From assembly GCA_947359465.1 (NCBI GenBank), contig OX375880.1:25372714-25436713 (forward strand): a DNA stretch of 64,000 bases, read 5' to 3'. Shown here piece by piece: positions 11,300-24,000 of the stretch. The position numbers and the translations under genes were made by a program. The DNA comes from Metellina segmentata. Lineage: Eukaryota > Arthropoda > Arachnida > Araneae > Tetragnathidae. The notes beneath the pieces are model-generated. The model did not search any database. It was not told the origin of the DNA and was given only the letters and a program-made list of their open reading frames with translations. Positions within the stretch are counted from its first letter, which is position 1. Each line of letters starts with the position of its first letter.

Positions 11300-14200
11300 G
11301 ATGTGGGGAGGGTGTTTTGTGTGAAGTATTCCCATAGAAATTAACGTGCTGCCGAGCGCGGTGGGAGGGAGCAATGTCATTTCAAAGCTCCCAATCCAAT
11401 TTCTCATGCGATGTAATTTCTAAGGGAATGAAAGGTATTTATTTGATTGAGATGTGGGGAGGGTGTTTTGTGTGAAGTATTCCCATAGAAATTAACGTGC
11501 TGCCGAGCGCGGTGGGTGGGTGCAATGTCATTTCAAAGCTCCCAATCCAATTTCTCAGGCGATGTAATTTCTAAGGGAATGAAAGGTATTTATTTGATTG
11601 AGATGTGGGGAGGGTGTTTTGTGATAAGTATTCCAATAGAAATCAACGTGCTGCCGAGCGCGGTGGGTGGGTGCAATGTCATTTCAAAGCTCCCAATCCA
11701 ATATCTCAGGCGATGTAATTTCTAAGGGAATGAAAGGTATTTATTTTATTTAGATGTGGGGAGGTAGTTTTGTGTGAAGTATTCCCATAGAAATCAACGT
11801 GCTGCCGAGCGCGGTGGGTGGGTGCAATGTCATTTCAAAGCTCCCAATCCAAGTTCTCAGGCGATGTAATTTCTAAGGGAATGAAAGGTATTTATTTAAT
11901 TGAGATGTGGGGAGGGTGTTTTGTGTGAATTATTCCCATAGAAATTAACGTGCTGCCGAGCGCGGTGGGTGGGAGAAATGTCATTTCAAAGCTAACAATC
12001 CAATTTCTCAGGCGATGTAATTTCTAAGGGAATGAAAGTTATTTATTTGACTGAGATGTGGAGAGGGTGTTTTGTGTGAAGTATTCCCATAGAAATTAAC
12101 GTGCTGCCGAGCGCGGTGGGTGGGAGCAATGGCATTTCAAAGCTCCCAATCCAATTTCTCTGGCGATGTAATTTCTAAGGGAATGAAAGGTATTTATTTG
12201 ATTGAGATGTGGGGAGGGTGTTTTGTGATAAGTATTCCAATAGAAATCAACGTGCTGCCGAGCGCGGTGGGTGGGTGCAATGTCATTTCAAAGCTCCCAA
12301 TCCAATATCTCAGGCGATGTAATTTCTAAGGGAATGAAAGGTATTTATTTTATTTAGATGTGGGGAGGTAGTTTTGTGTGAAGTATTCCCATAGAAATCA
12401 ACGTGCTGCCGAGCGCGGTGGGTGGGTGCAATGTCATTTCAAAGCTCCCAATCCAAGTTCTCAGGCGATGTAATTTCTAAGGGAATGAAAGGTATTTATT
12501 TGATTGAGATGTGGGGAGGATGTTTTGTGTGAATTATTCCCATAGAAATTAACGTGCTGCCGAGCGCGGTGGGTGGGAGAAATGTCATTTCAAAGCTCCC
12601 AATCCAATTTCTCAGGCGATGTAATTTTTAAGGGAATGAAAGGTATTTATTTGATTGAGATGTGGGGAGGGTGTTTTGTGTGAATTATTCCCATAGCAAT
12701 TAACGTGCTGCCGAGCGCGGTGGGTGGGTGCAATGTCATTTCAAAGCTCCCAATCCAATTTCTCAGGCGATGTAATTTCTAAGGGAATGAAAGGTATTTA
12801 TTTGATTGAGATGTGGGGAGGGTGTTTTGTGATAAGTATTCCAATAGAAATCAACGTGCTGCCGAGCGCGGTGGGTGGGTGCAATGTCATTTCAAAGCTC
12901 CCAATCCAATATCTCAGGCGATGTAATTTCTAAGGGAATGAAAGGTATTTATTTTATTTAGATGTGGGGAGGTAGTTTTGTGTGAAGTATTCCCATAGAA
13001 ATCAACGTAATGCCGAGCGCGGTGGGTGGGTGCAATGTCATTTCAAAGCTCCCAATCCAAGTTCTCAGGCGATGTAATTTCTAAGGGAATGAAAGGTATT
13101 TATTTGATTGAGATGTGGGGAGGGTGTTTTGTGTGAAGTATTCCCATAGAAATTAACGTGCTGCCGAGCGCGGTGGGTGGGTGCAATGTCATTTCAAAGC
13201 TCCCAATCCAATTTCTCAGGCGATGTAATTTTTAAGGGAATGAAAGGTATTTATTTGATTGAGATGTGGGGAGGGTGTTTTGTGTGAATTATTCCAATAG
13301 AAATTAACGTGCTGCCGAGCGCGGTGGGTGGGTGCAATGTCATTTCAAAGCTCACAATCCAATTTCTCAGGCGATGTAATTTTTAAGGGAATGAAAGGTA
13401 TTTATTTGATTGAGATGTGGGGAGGGTGTTTTGTGTGAATTATTCCCATAGAAATTAACGTGCTGCCGAGCGCGGTGAGTGGGTGCAATGTCATTTCAAA
13501 GCTCACAATCCAAGTTCTCAGGCGATGTAATTTCTAAGGGAATGAAAGGTATTTATTTGATTGAGATGTGGGGAGGGTGTTTTGTGTGAAGTATTCCCAT
13601 AGAAATCAACGTGCTGCCGAGCGCGGTGGGTGGGTGCAATGTCATTTCAAAGCTTCCAATCCAATTTCTCAGGCGATGTAATTTCTAAGGGTATGAAAGG
13701 TATTTATTTGATTGAGATGTGGGGAGGGTGTTTCGTGTGAAGTATTCCCATAGAAATCAACGTAATGCCGAGCGCGGTGGGTGGGTGCAATGTCATTTCA
13801 AAGCTCCCAATCCAAGTTCTCAGGCGATGTAATTTTTAAGGGAATGAAAGGTATTTATTAGACTGAGATGTGGGGAGGGTATTTTTTGTGTGAAGTATTC
13901 CCATAGAAATTAACGTGCTGCCGAGCGCGGTGGGTGGGTGCAATGTCATTTCAAAGCTCCCAATCCATGTTCTCAGGCGATGTAATTTCTAAGGGAATGA
14001 AAGGTATTTATTTGATTGAGATGTGGGGAGGGTGTTTTGTGTGAAGTATTCCCATAGAAATTAACGTGCTGCCGAGCACGGTGGGTGGGAGCAATGTCAT
14101 TTCAAAGCTCCCAATCCAAGTTCTCAGGCGATGTAATTTCTAAGGGAATGAAAGGTATTTATTTGATTGAGATGTGGGGAGGGTGTTTTGTGTGAAGTAT

Positions 14201-16776
14201 TCCCATAGAAATTAACGTGCTGCCGAGCGCGGTGGGAGGGAGCAATGTCATTTCAAAGCTCCCAATCCAATTTCTCATGCGATGTAATTTCTAAGGGAAT
14301 GAAAGGTATTTATTTGATTGAGATGTGGGGAGGGTGTTTTGTGTGAAGTATTCCCATAGAAATTAACGTGCTGCCGAGCGCGGTGGGTGGGTGCAATGTC
14401 ATTTCAAAGCTCCCAATCCAATTTCTCAGGCGATGTAATTTCTAAGGGAATGAAAGGTATTTATTTGATTGAGAAGTGGGGAGGGTGTTTTGTGATAAGT
14501 ATTCCAATAGAAATCAACGTGCTGCCGAGCGCGGTGGGTGGGTGCAATGTCATTTCAAAGCTCCCAATCCAATATCTCAGGCGATGTAATTTCTAAGGGA
14601 ATGAAAGGTATTTATTTTATTTAGATGTGGGGAGGTAGTTTTGTGTGAAGTATTCCCATAGAAATCAACGTGCTGCCGAGCGCGGTGGGTGGGTGCAATG
14701 TCATTTCAAAGCTCCCAATCCAAGTTCTCAGGCGATGTAATTTCTAAGGGAATGAAAGGTATTTATTTGATTGAGATGTGGGGAGGGTGTTTTGTGTGAA
14801 TTATTCCCATAGAAATTAACGTGCTGCCGAGCGCGGTGGGTGGGAGAAATGTCATTTCAAAGCTCCCAATCCAATTTCTCAGGCGATGTAATTTCTAAGG
14901 GAATGAAAGTTATTTATTTGACTGAGATGTGGAGAGGGTGTTTTGTGTGAAGTATTCCCATAGAAATTAACGTGCTGCCGAGCGCGGTGGGTGGGAGCAA
15001 TGGCATTTCAAAGCTCCCAATCCAATTTCTCTGGCGATGTAATTTCTAAGGGAATGAAAGGTATTTATTTGATTGAGATGTGGGGAGGGTGTTTTGTGAT
15101 AAGTATACCAATAGAAATCAACGTGCTGCCGAGCGCGGTGGGTGGGTGCAATGTCATTTCAAAGCTCCCAATCCAATATCTCAGGCGATGTAATTTCTAA
15201 GGGAATGAAAGGTATTTATTTTATTTAGATGTGGGGAGGTAGTTTTGTGTGAAGTATTCCCATAGAAATCAACGTGCTGCCGAGCGCGGTGGGTGGGTGC
15301 AATGTCATTTCAAAGCTCCCAATCCAAGTTCTCAGGCGATGTAATTTCTAAGGGAATGAAAGGTATTTATTTGATTGAGATGTGGGGAGGGTGTTTTGTG
15401 TGAATTATTCCCATAGAAATTAACGTGCTGCCGAGCGCGGTGGGTGGGAGAAATGTCATTTCAAAGCTCCCAATCCAATTTCTCAGGCGATGTAATTTTT
15501 AAGGGAATGAAAGGTATTTATTTGATTGAGATGTGGGGAGGGTGTTTTGTGTGAATTATTCCCATAGCAATTAACGTGCTGCCGAGCGCGGTGGGTGGGT
15601 GCAATGTTATTTCAAAGCTCCCAATCCAATTTCTCAGGCGATGTAATTTCTAAGGGAATGAAAGGTATTTATTTGATTGAGATGTGGGGAGGGTGTTTTG
15701 TGATAAGTATTCCAATAGAAATCAACGTGCTGCCGAGCGCGGTGGGTGGGTGCAATGTCATTTCAAAGCTCCCAATCCAATATCTCAGGCGATGTAATTT
15801 CTAAGGGAATGAAAGGTATTTATTTTATTTAGATGTGGGGAGGTAGTTTTGTGTGAAGTATTCCCATAGAAATCAACGTAATGCCGAGCGCGGTGGGTGG
15901 GTGCAATGTCATTTCAAAGCTCCCAATCCAAGTTCTCAGGCGATGTAATTTCTAAGGGAATGAAAGGTATTTATTTGATTGAGATGTGGGGAGGGTGTTT
16001 TGTGTGAAGTATTCCCATAGAAATTAACGTGCTGCCGAGCGCGGTGGGTGGGTGCAATGTCATTTCAAAACTCCCAATCCAATTTCTCAGGCGATGTAAT
16101 TTTTAAGGGAATGAAAGGTATTTATTTGATTGAGATGTGGGGAGGGTGTTTTGTGTGAATTATTCCAATAGAAATTAACGTGCTGCCGAGCGCGGTGGGT
16201 GGGTGCAATGTCATTTCAAAGCTCACAATCCAATTTCTCAGGCGATGTAATTTTTAAGGGAATGAAAGGTATTTATTTGATTGAGATGTGGGGAGGGTGT
16301 TTTGTGTGAATTATTCCCATAGAAATTAACGTGCTGCCGAGCGCGGTGAGTGGGTGCAATGTCATTTCAAAGCTCACAATATAAGTTCTCAGGCGATGTA
16401 ATTTCTAAGGGAATGAAAGGTATTTATTTGATTGAGATGTGGGGAGGGTGTTTTGTGTGAAGTATTCCCATAGAAATCAACGTGCTGCCGAGCGCGGTGG
16501 GTGGGTGCAATGTCATTTCAAAGCTTCCAATCCAATTTCTCAGGCGATGTAATTTCTAAGGGTATGAAAGGTATTTATTTGATTGAGATGTGGGGAGGGT
16601 GTTTCGTGTGAAGTATTCCCATAGAAATCAACGTAATGCCGAGCGCGGTGGGTGGGTGCAATGTCATTTCAAAGCTCCCAATCCAAGTTCTCAGGCGATG
16701 TAATTTTTAAGGGAATGAAAGGTATTTATTAGACTGAGATGTGGGGAGGGTATTTTTTGTGTGAAGTATTCCCATA
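11300..16776. repeat. Higher-order repeat: 19-mer (2871 bp) duplication
   Basis: About 11300-13905 recurs at about 14170-16776 with an offset of 2871 bp (19 x 151 plus 2). Checked landmarks are GTAATGCC at 13007 and 15878, GCTCACAAT at 13501 and 16372, and the long T run at 13881 and 16752. A few private substitutions separate the copies (for example CTAACAATCC near 11993 only and CACAATATAAG near 16375 only). Roughly 13910-14170 is a spacer not shared between the copies. Confidence 0.8.
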
Positions 16777-17899
16777 GAAATTAACGTGCTGCCGAGCGCG
16801 GTGGGTGGGAGCAATGTCATTTCAAAGCTCCCAATCCAATTTCTCAGGCGATGTAATTTCTAAGGGAATGAAAGGTATTTATTTGACTGAGATGTGGAGA
16901 GGGTGTTTTGTGTGAAGTATTCCCATAAAAATTAACGTGCTTCCGAGCGCGGTGGGTGGGAGCAATGGCATTTCAAAGCTCCCAATCCAATTTCTCTGGC
17001 GATGTAATTTCTAAGGGAATGAAAGGTATTTATTTGATTGAGATGTGGGGAGGGTGTTTTGTGTGAAGTATTCCCATAGAAATCAACGTGCTGCCGAGCG
17101 CGGTGGGTGGGTGCAATGTCATTTCAAAGCTCCCAATCCAATATCTCAGGCGATGTAATTTCTAAGGGAATGAAAGGTATTTATTTTATTTAGATGTGGG
17201 GAGGTAGTTTTGTGTGAAGTATTCCCATAGAAATCAACGTGCTGCCGAGCGCGGTGGGTGGGTGCAATGTCATTTCAAAGCTCCCAATCCAAGTTCTCAG
17301 GCGATGTAATTTCTAAGGGAATGAAAGGTATTTATTTGATTGAGATGTGGGGAGGGTGTTTTGTGTGAAGTATTCCCATAGAAATTAACGTGCTGCCGAG
17401 CGCGGTGGGTGGGTGCAATGTCATTTCAAAGCTCCCAATCCATGTTCTCAGGCGATGTAATTTCTAAGGGAATGAAAGGTATTTATTTGATTGAGATGTG
17501 GGGAGGGTGTTTTGTGTGAAGTATTCCCATAGAAATTAACGTGCTGCCGAGCACGGTGGGTGGGAGCAATGTCATTTCAAAGCTCCCAATCCAAGTTCTC
17601 AGGCGATGTAATTTCTAAGGGAATGAAAGGTATTTATTTGATTGAGATGTGGGGAGGGTGTTTTGTGTGAAGTATTCCCATAGAAATTAACGTGCTGCCG
17701 AGCGCGGTGGGAGGGAGCAATGTCATTTCAAAGCTCCCAATCCAATTTCTCATGCGATGTAATTTCTAAGGGAATGAAAGGTATTTATTTGATTGAGATG
17801 TGGGGAGGGTGTTTTGTGTGAAGTATTCCCATAGAAATTAACGTGCTGCCGAGCGCGGTGGGTGGGAGCAATGTCATTTCAAAGCTCCCAATCCAAGTT

Positions 17900-20800
17900 C
17901 TCAGGCGATGTAATTTCTAAGGGAATGAAAGGTATTTATTTGATTGAGATGTGGGGAGTGTGTTTTGTGTGATGTATTCCCATAGAAATTAACGTGCTGC
18001 CGAGCGCGGTGGGTTGGTGCAATGTCATTTCAAAGCTCCCAATCCAAGTTCTATGGCGATGTAATTTCTAAGGGAATGAAAGGTATTTATTAGACTGAGA
18101 TGTGGAGAGGGTGTTTTGTGTGAAGTATTCCCATAGAAATTAACGTGCTGCCGAGCGCGGTGGGTGGGAGCAATGTCATTTCAAAGTTCCCAATCCAATT
18201 TCTCAGGCGATGTAATTTCTAAGGGAATGAAAGGTATTTATTTGATTGAGATGTGGGGAGGGTGTTTTGTGTGAAGTATTCCCATAGAAATCAACGTGCT
18301 GCCGAGCGCGGTGGGTGGGTGCAATGTCATTTCAAAGCTTCCAATCCAATTTCTCAGGCGATGTAATTTCTAAGGGTATGAAAGGTATTTATTTGATTGA
18401 GATGTGGGGAGGGTGTTTTGTGTGAAGTATTCCCATAGAAATCAACGTGCTGCCGAGCGCGGTGGGTGGGTGCAATGTCATTTCAAAGCTCCCAATCCAA
18501 GTTCTCAGGCGATGTAATTTCTAAGGGAATGAAAGGTATTTATTTGATTGAGATGTGGGGAGGGTGTTTTGTGTGAAGTATTCCAATAGAAATTAACGTG
18601 CTGCCGAGCGCGGTGGGTGGGTGCAATGTCATTTCAAAGCTCCCAATCCAAGTTCTCAGGCGATGTAATTTCTAAGGGAATGAAAGGTATTTATTAGACT
18701 GAGATTTGGAGAGGGTGTTTTGTGTGAAGTATTCCCATAGAAATTAACGTGCTGCCGAGCGCGGTGGGTGGGAGCAATGTCATTTCAAAGCTCCCAATCC
18801 AATTTCTCAGGCGATGTAATTTTTAAGGGAATGAAAGGTATTTATTTGATTGAGATGTGGGGAGGGTGTTTTGTGTGAATTATTCCCATAGAAATTAACG
18901 TGCTGCCGAGCGAGGTGGGTGGGTGCAATGTCATTTCAAAGCTCACAATCCAAGTTCTCAGGCGATGTAATTTCTAAGGGAATGAAAGGTATTTATTTGA
19001 TTGAGATGTGGGGAGGGTGTTTTGTGTGAAGTATTCCCATAGAAATCAACGTGCTGCCGAGCGCGGTGGGTGGGTGCAATGTCATTTCAAAGCTTCCAAT
19101 CCAATTTCTCAGGCGATGTAATTTCTAAGGGTATGAAAGGTATTTATTGATTGAGATGTGGGGAGGGTGTTTCGTGTGAAGTATTCCCATAGAAATCAAC
19201 GTAATGCCGAGCGCGGTGGGTGGGTGCAATGTCATTTCAAAGCTCCCAATCCAAGTTCTCAGGCGATGTAATTTTTAAGGGAATGAAAGGTATTTATTAG
19301 ACTGAGATGTGGGGAGGGTATTTTTTGTGTGAAGTATTCCCATAGAAATTAACGTGCTGCCGAGCGCGGTGGGTGGGTGCAATGTCATTTCAAAGCTCCC
19401 AATCCAAGTTCTCAGGCGATGTAATTTCTAAGGGAATGAAAGGTATTTATTTGACTGAGATGTGGAGAGGGTGTTTTGTGTGAAGTATTCCCATAAAAAT
19501 TAACGTGCTTCCGAGCGCGGTGGGTGGGAGCAATGGCATTTCAAAGCTCCCAATCCAATTTCTCTGGCGATGTAATTTCTAAGGGAATGAAATGTATTTA
19601 TTTGATTGAGATGTGGGGAGGGTGTTTTGTGTGAAGTATTCCCATAGAAATCAACGTGCTGCCGAGCGCGGTGGGTGGGTGCAATGTCATTTCAAAGCTC
19701 CCAATCCAATATCTCAGGCGATGTAATTTCTAAGGGAATGAAAGGTATTTATTTTATTTAGATGTGGGGAGAGGTAGTTTTGTGTGAAGTATTCCCATAG
19801 AAATCAACGTGCTGCCGAGCGCGGTTGGTGGGTGCAATGTCATTTCAAAGCTCCCAATCCAAGTTCTCAGGCGATGTAATTTCTAAGGGAATGAAAGGTA
19901 TTTATTTGATTGAGATGTGGGGAGGGTGTTTTGTGTGAAGTATTCCCATAGAAATTAACGTGCTGCCGAGCGCGGTGGGTGGGTGCAATGTCATTTCAAA
20001 GCTTCCAATCCAATTTCTCAGGCGATGTAATTTTTAAGGGAATGAAAGGTATTTATTTGATTGAGATGTGGAGAGGGTGTTTTGTGTGAAGTATTCCCAT
20101 AGAAATTAACGTGCTGCCGAGCGCGGTGGGTGGGAGCAATGTCATTTCAAAGCTCCCAATCCAATTTCTCATGCGATGTAATTTCTAAGGAAATGAAAGG
20201 TATTTATTTGATTGAGATGTGGGGCGGGTGTTTTGTCTGAAGTATTCCCATAGAAATTAACGTGCTGCCGAGCGCGGTGGGTGGGAGCAATGTCATTTCA
20301 AAGCTCCCAATCCAATTTCTCATGCGATGTAATTTCTAAGGGAATGAAAGGTATTTATTTGATTGAGATGTGGAGAGGGTGTTTTGTGTGAAGTATTCCC
20401 ATAGAAATTAACGTGCTGCCGAGCGCGGTGGGTGGGTGCAATGTCATTTCAAAGCTTCCAATCCAATTTCTCAGGCGATGTAATTTCTAAGGGTATGAAA
20501 GGTATTTATTTGATTGAGATGTGGGGAGGGTGTTTTGTGTGAAGTATTCCCATAGAAATCAACGTGCTGCCGAGCGCGGTGGGTGGGTGCAATGTCATTT
20601 CAAAGCTCCCAATCCAAGTTCTCAGGCGATGTAATTTTTAAAGGAATGAAAGGTATTTATTTGATTGAGATGTGGGGAGGGTGTTTTGTGTGAATTATTT
20701 CCATAGAAATTAACGTGCTGCCGAGAGCGGTGGGTGGGTGCAATGTCATTTCAAAGCTCACAATCCAAGTTCTCAGGAATGTAATTTCTAAGGGAATGAA

Positions 20801-21080
20801 AGGTATTTATTAGACTGAGATGTGGAGAGGGTGTTTTGTGTGAATTATTCCCATAGAAATTAACGTGCTGCCGAGCGCGGTGGGTGGGAGCAATGTCATT
20901 TCAAAGCTCCCAATCCAATTTCTCAGGCGATGTAATTTCTAAGGGAATGAAAGGTATTTATTTGACTAAGATGTGGAGAGGGTGTTTTGTGTGAAGTATT
21001 CCCATAGAAATTAACGTGCTGCCGAGCGCGGTGGGTGGGAGCAATGGCATTTCAAAGCTCCCAATCCAATTTCTCTGGCG
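17900..21080. repeat. Satellite stretch with no clear higher-order unit
   Basis: These are ordinary 151-bp monomers, but I could not fix a single clean higher-order offset here. Several private variants occur: GGGTTGGTGC with TTCTATGGCG near 18010-18060, GAGATTTGG near 18713, GCGAGGTGGG near 18910, and GCGGTTGGTGGG near 19822. The block lies between two array domains with different marker sets and may be a junction or an older segment. Confidence 0.5.
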
Positions 21081-24000
21081 ATGTAATTTCTAAGGGAATG
21101 AAAGGTATTTATTTGATTGAGATGTGGGGAGGGTGTTTTGTGTGAAGTATTCCCATAGAAATCAACGTGCTGCCGAGCGCGGTGGGTGGGTGCAATGTCA
21201 TTTCAAAGCTCCCAATCCAATATCTCAGGCGATGTAATTTCTAAGGGAATGAAAGGTATTTATTTTATTTAGATGTGGGGAGGTAGTTTTGTGTGAAGTA
21301 TTCCCATAGAAATCAACGTGCTGCCGAGCGCGGTGGGTGGGTGCAATGTCATTTCAAAGCTCCCAATCCAAGTTCTCAGGCGATGTAATTTCTAAGGGAA
21401 TGAAAGGTATTTATTTGATTGAGATGTGGGGAGGGTGTTTTGTGTGAAGTATTCCCATAGAAATTAACGTGCTGCCGAGCGCGGTGGGTGGGTGCAATGT
21501 CATTTCAAAGCTTCCAATCCAATTTCTCAGGCGATGTAATTTTTAAGGGAATGAAAGGTATTTATTTGATTGAGATGTGGAGAGGGTGTTTTGTGTGAAG
21601 TATTCCCATAGAAATTAACGTGCTGCCGAGCGCGGTGGGTGGGAGCAATGTCATTTCAAAGCTCCCAATCCAATTTCTCAGGCGATGTAATTTCTAAGGG
21701 AATGAAAGGTATTTATTTGATTGAGATGTGGGGCGGGTGTTTTGTCTGAAGTATTCCCATAGAAATCAACGTGCTGCCGAGCGCGGTGGGTGGGTGCAAT
21801 GTCATTTCAAAGCTTCCAATCCAATTTCTCAGGCGATGTAATTTCTAAGGGTATGAAAGGTATTTATTTGATTGAGATGTGGGGAGGGTGTTTTGTGTGA
21901 AGTATTCCCATAGAAATCAACGTGCTGCCGAGCGCGGTGGGTGGATGCAATGTCATTTCAAAGCTCCCAATCCAAGTTCTCAGGCGATGTAATTTTTAAA
22001 GGAATGAAAGGTATTTATTTGATTGAGATGTGGGGAGGGTGTTTTGTGTGAATTATTCCCATAGAAATTAACGTGCTGCCAAGAGCGGTGGGTGGGTGCA
22101 ATGTCATTTCAAAGCTCACAATCCAAGTTCTCAGGAATGTAATTTCTAAGGGAATGAAAGGTATTTATTAGACTGAGATGTGGAGAGGGTGTTTTGTGTG
22201 AATTATTCCCATAGAAATTAACGTGCTGCCGAGCGCGGTGGGTGGGAGCAATGTCATTTCAAAGCTCCCAATCCAATTTCTCAGGCGATGTAATTTCTAA
22301 GGGAATGAAAGGTATTTATTTGACTAAGATGTGGAGAGGGTGTTTTGTGTGAAGTATTCCCATAGAAATTAACGTGCTGCCGAGCGCGGTGGGTGGGAGC
22401 AATGGCATTTCAAAGCTCCCAATCCAATTTCTCTGGCGATGTAATTTCTAAGGGAATGAAAGGTATTTATTTGATTGAGATGTGGGGAGGGTGTTTTGTG
22501 TGAAGTATTCCCATAGAAATCAACGTGCTGCCGAGAGCGGTGGGTGGGTGCAATGTCATTTCAAAGCTCCCAATCCAATATCTCAGGCGATGTAATTTCT
22601 AAGGGAATGAAAGGTATTTATTTTATTGAGATGTGGGGAGGTAGTTTTGTGTGAAGTATTCACATAGAAATCAACGTGCTGCCGAGCGCGGTGGGTGGGT
22701 GCAATGTCATTTCAAAGCTCCCAATCCAAGTTCTCAGGCGATGTAATTTCTAAGGGAATGAAAGGTATTTATTTGATTGAGATGTGGGGAGGGTGTTTTG
22801 TGTGAAGTATTCCCATAGAAATTAACGTGCTGCCGAGCGCGGTGGGTGGGTGCAATGTCATTTCAAAGCTCCCAATCCAAGTTCTCAGGCGATGTAATTT
22901 CTAAGGGAATGAAAGGTATTTATTTGATTGAGATGTGGGGAGGGTGTTTTGTGTGCAGTATTCCCATAGAAATTAACGTGCTGCCGAGAGCGGTGGGTGG
23001 GAGCAATGTCATTTCAAAGCTCCCAATCCAATTTCTCAGGCGATGTAATTTTTAAGGGAATGAAAGGTATTTATTTGATTGAGATGTGGGGAGGGTGTTT
23101 TGTGTGAATTATTCCCATAGAAATTAACGTGCTGCCGAGCGCGGTGGGTGGGTGCAATGTCATTTCAAAGCTCCCAATCCAATTTCTCAGGCGATGTAAT
23201 TTCTAAGGGAATGAAAGGTATTTATTTGATTGAGATGTGGGGAGGGTGTTTGTGTGAAGTATTCCCATAGAAATCAACGTGCTGCCGAGCGCGGTGGGTG
23301 GGTGCAATGTCATTTCAAAGCTTCCAATCCAATTTCTCAGGCGGTGTAATTTCTAAGGGTATGAAAGGTATTTATTTGATTGAGATGTGGGGAGGGTGTT
23401 TCGTGTGAAGTATTCCCATAGAAATCAACGTAATGCCGAGCGCGGTGGGTGGGTGCAATGTCATTTCAAAGCTCCCAATCCAAGTTCTCAGGCGATGTAA
23501 TTTCTAAGGGAATGAAAGGTATTTATTAGACTGAGATGTGGGGAGGGTGTTTTGTGTGAAGTATTCCCATAGAAATTAACGTGCTGCCGAGCGCGGTGGG
23601 TGGGAGCAATGTCATTTCAAAGCTCCCAATCCAATTTCTCAGGCGATGTAATTTCTAAGGGAATGAAAGGTATTTATTTGACTGAGATGTGGAGAGGGTG
23701 TTTTGTGTGAAGTATTCCCATAAAAATTAACGTGCTTCCGAGCGCGGTGGGTGGGAGCAATGGCATTTCAAAGCTCCCAATCCAATTTCTCTGGCGATGT
23801 AATTTCTAAGGGAATGAAAGGTATTTATTTGATTGAGATGTGGGGAGGGTGTTTTGTGTGAAGTATTCCCATAGAAATCAACGTGCTGCCGAGCGCGGTG
23901 GGTGGGTGCAATGTCATTTCAAAGCTCCCAATCCAATATCTCAGGCGATGTAATTTCTAAGGGAATGAAAGGTATTTATTTTATTTAGATGTGGGGAGGT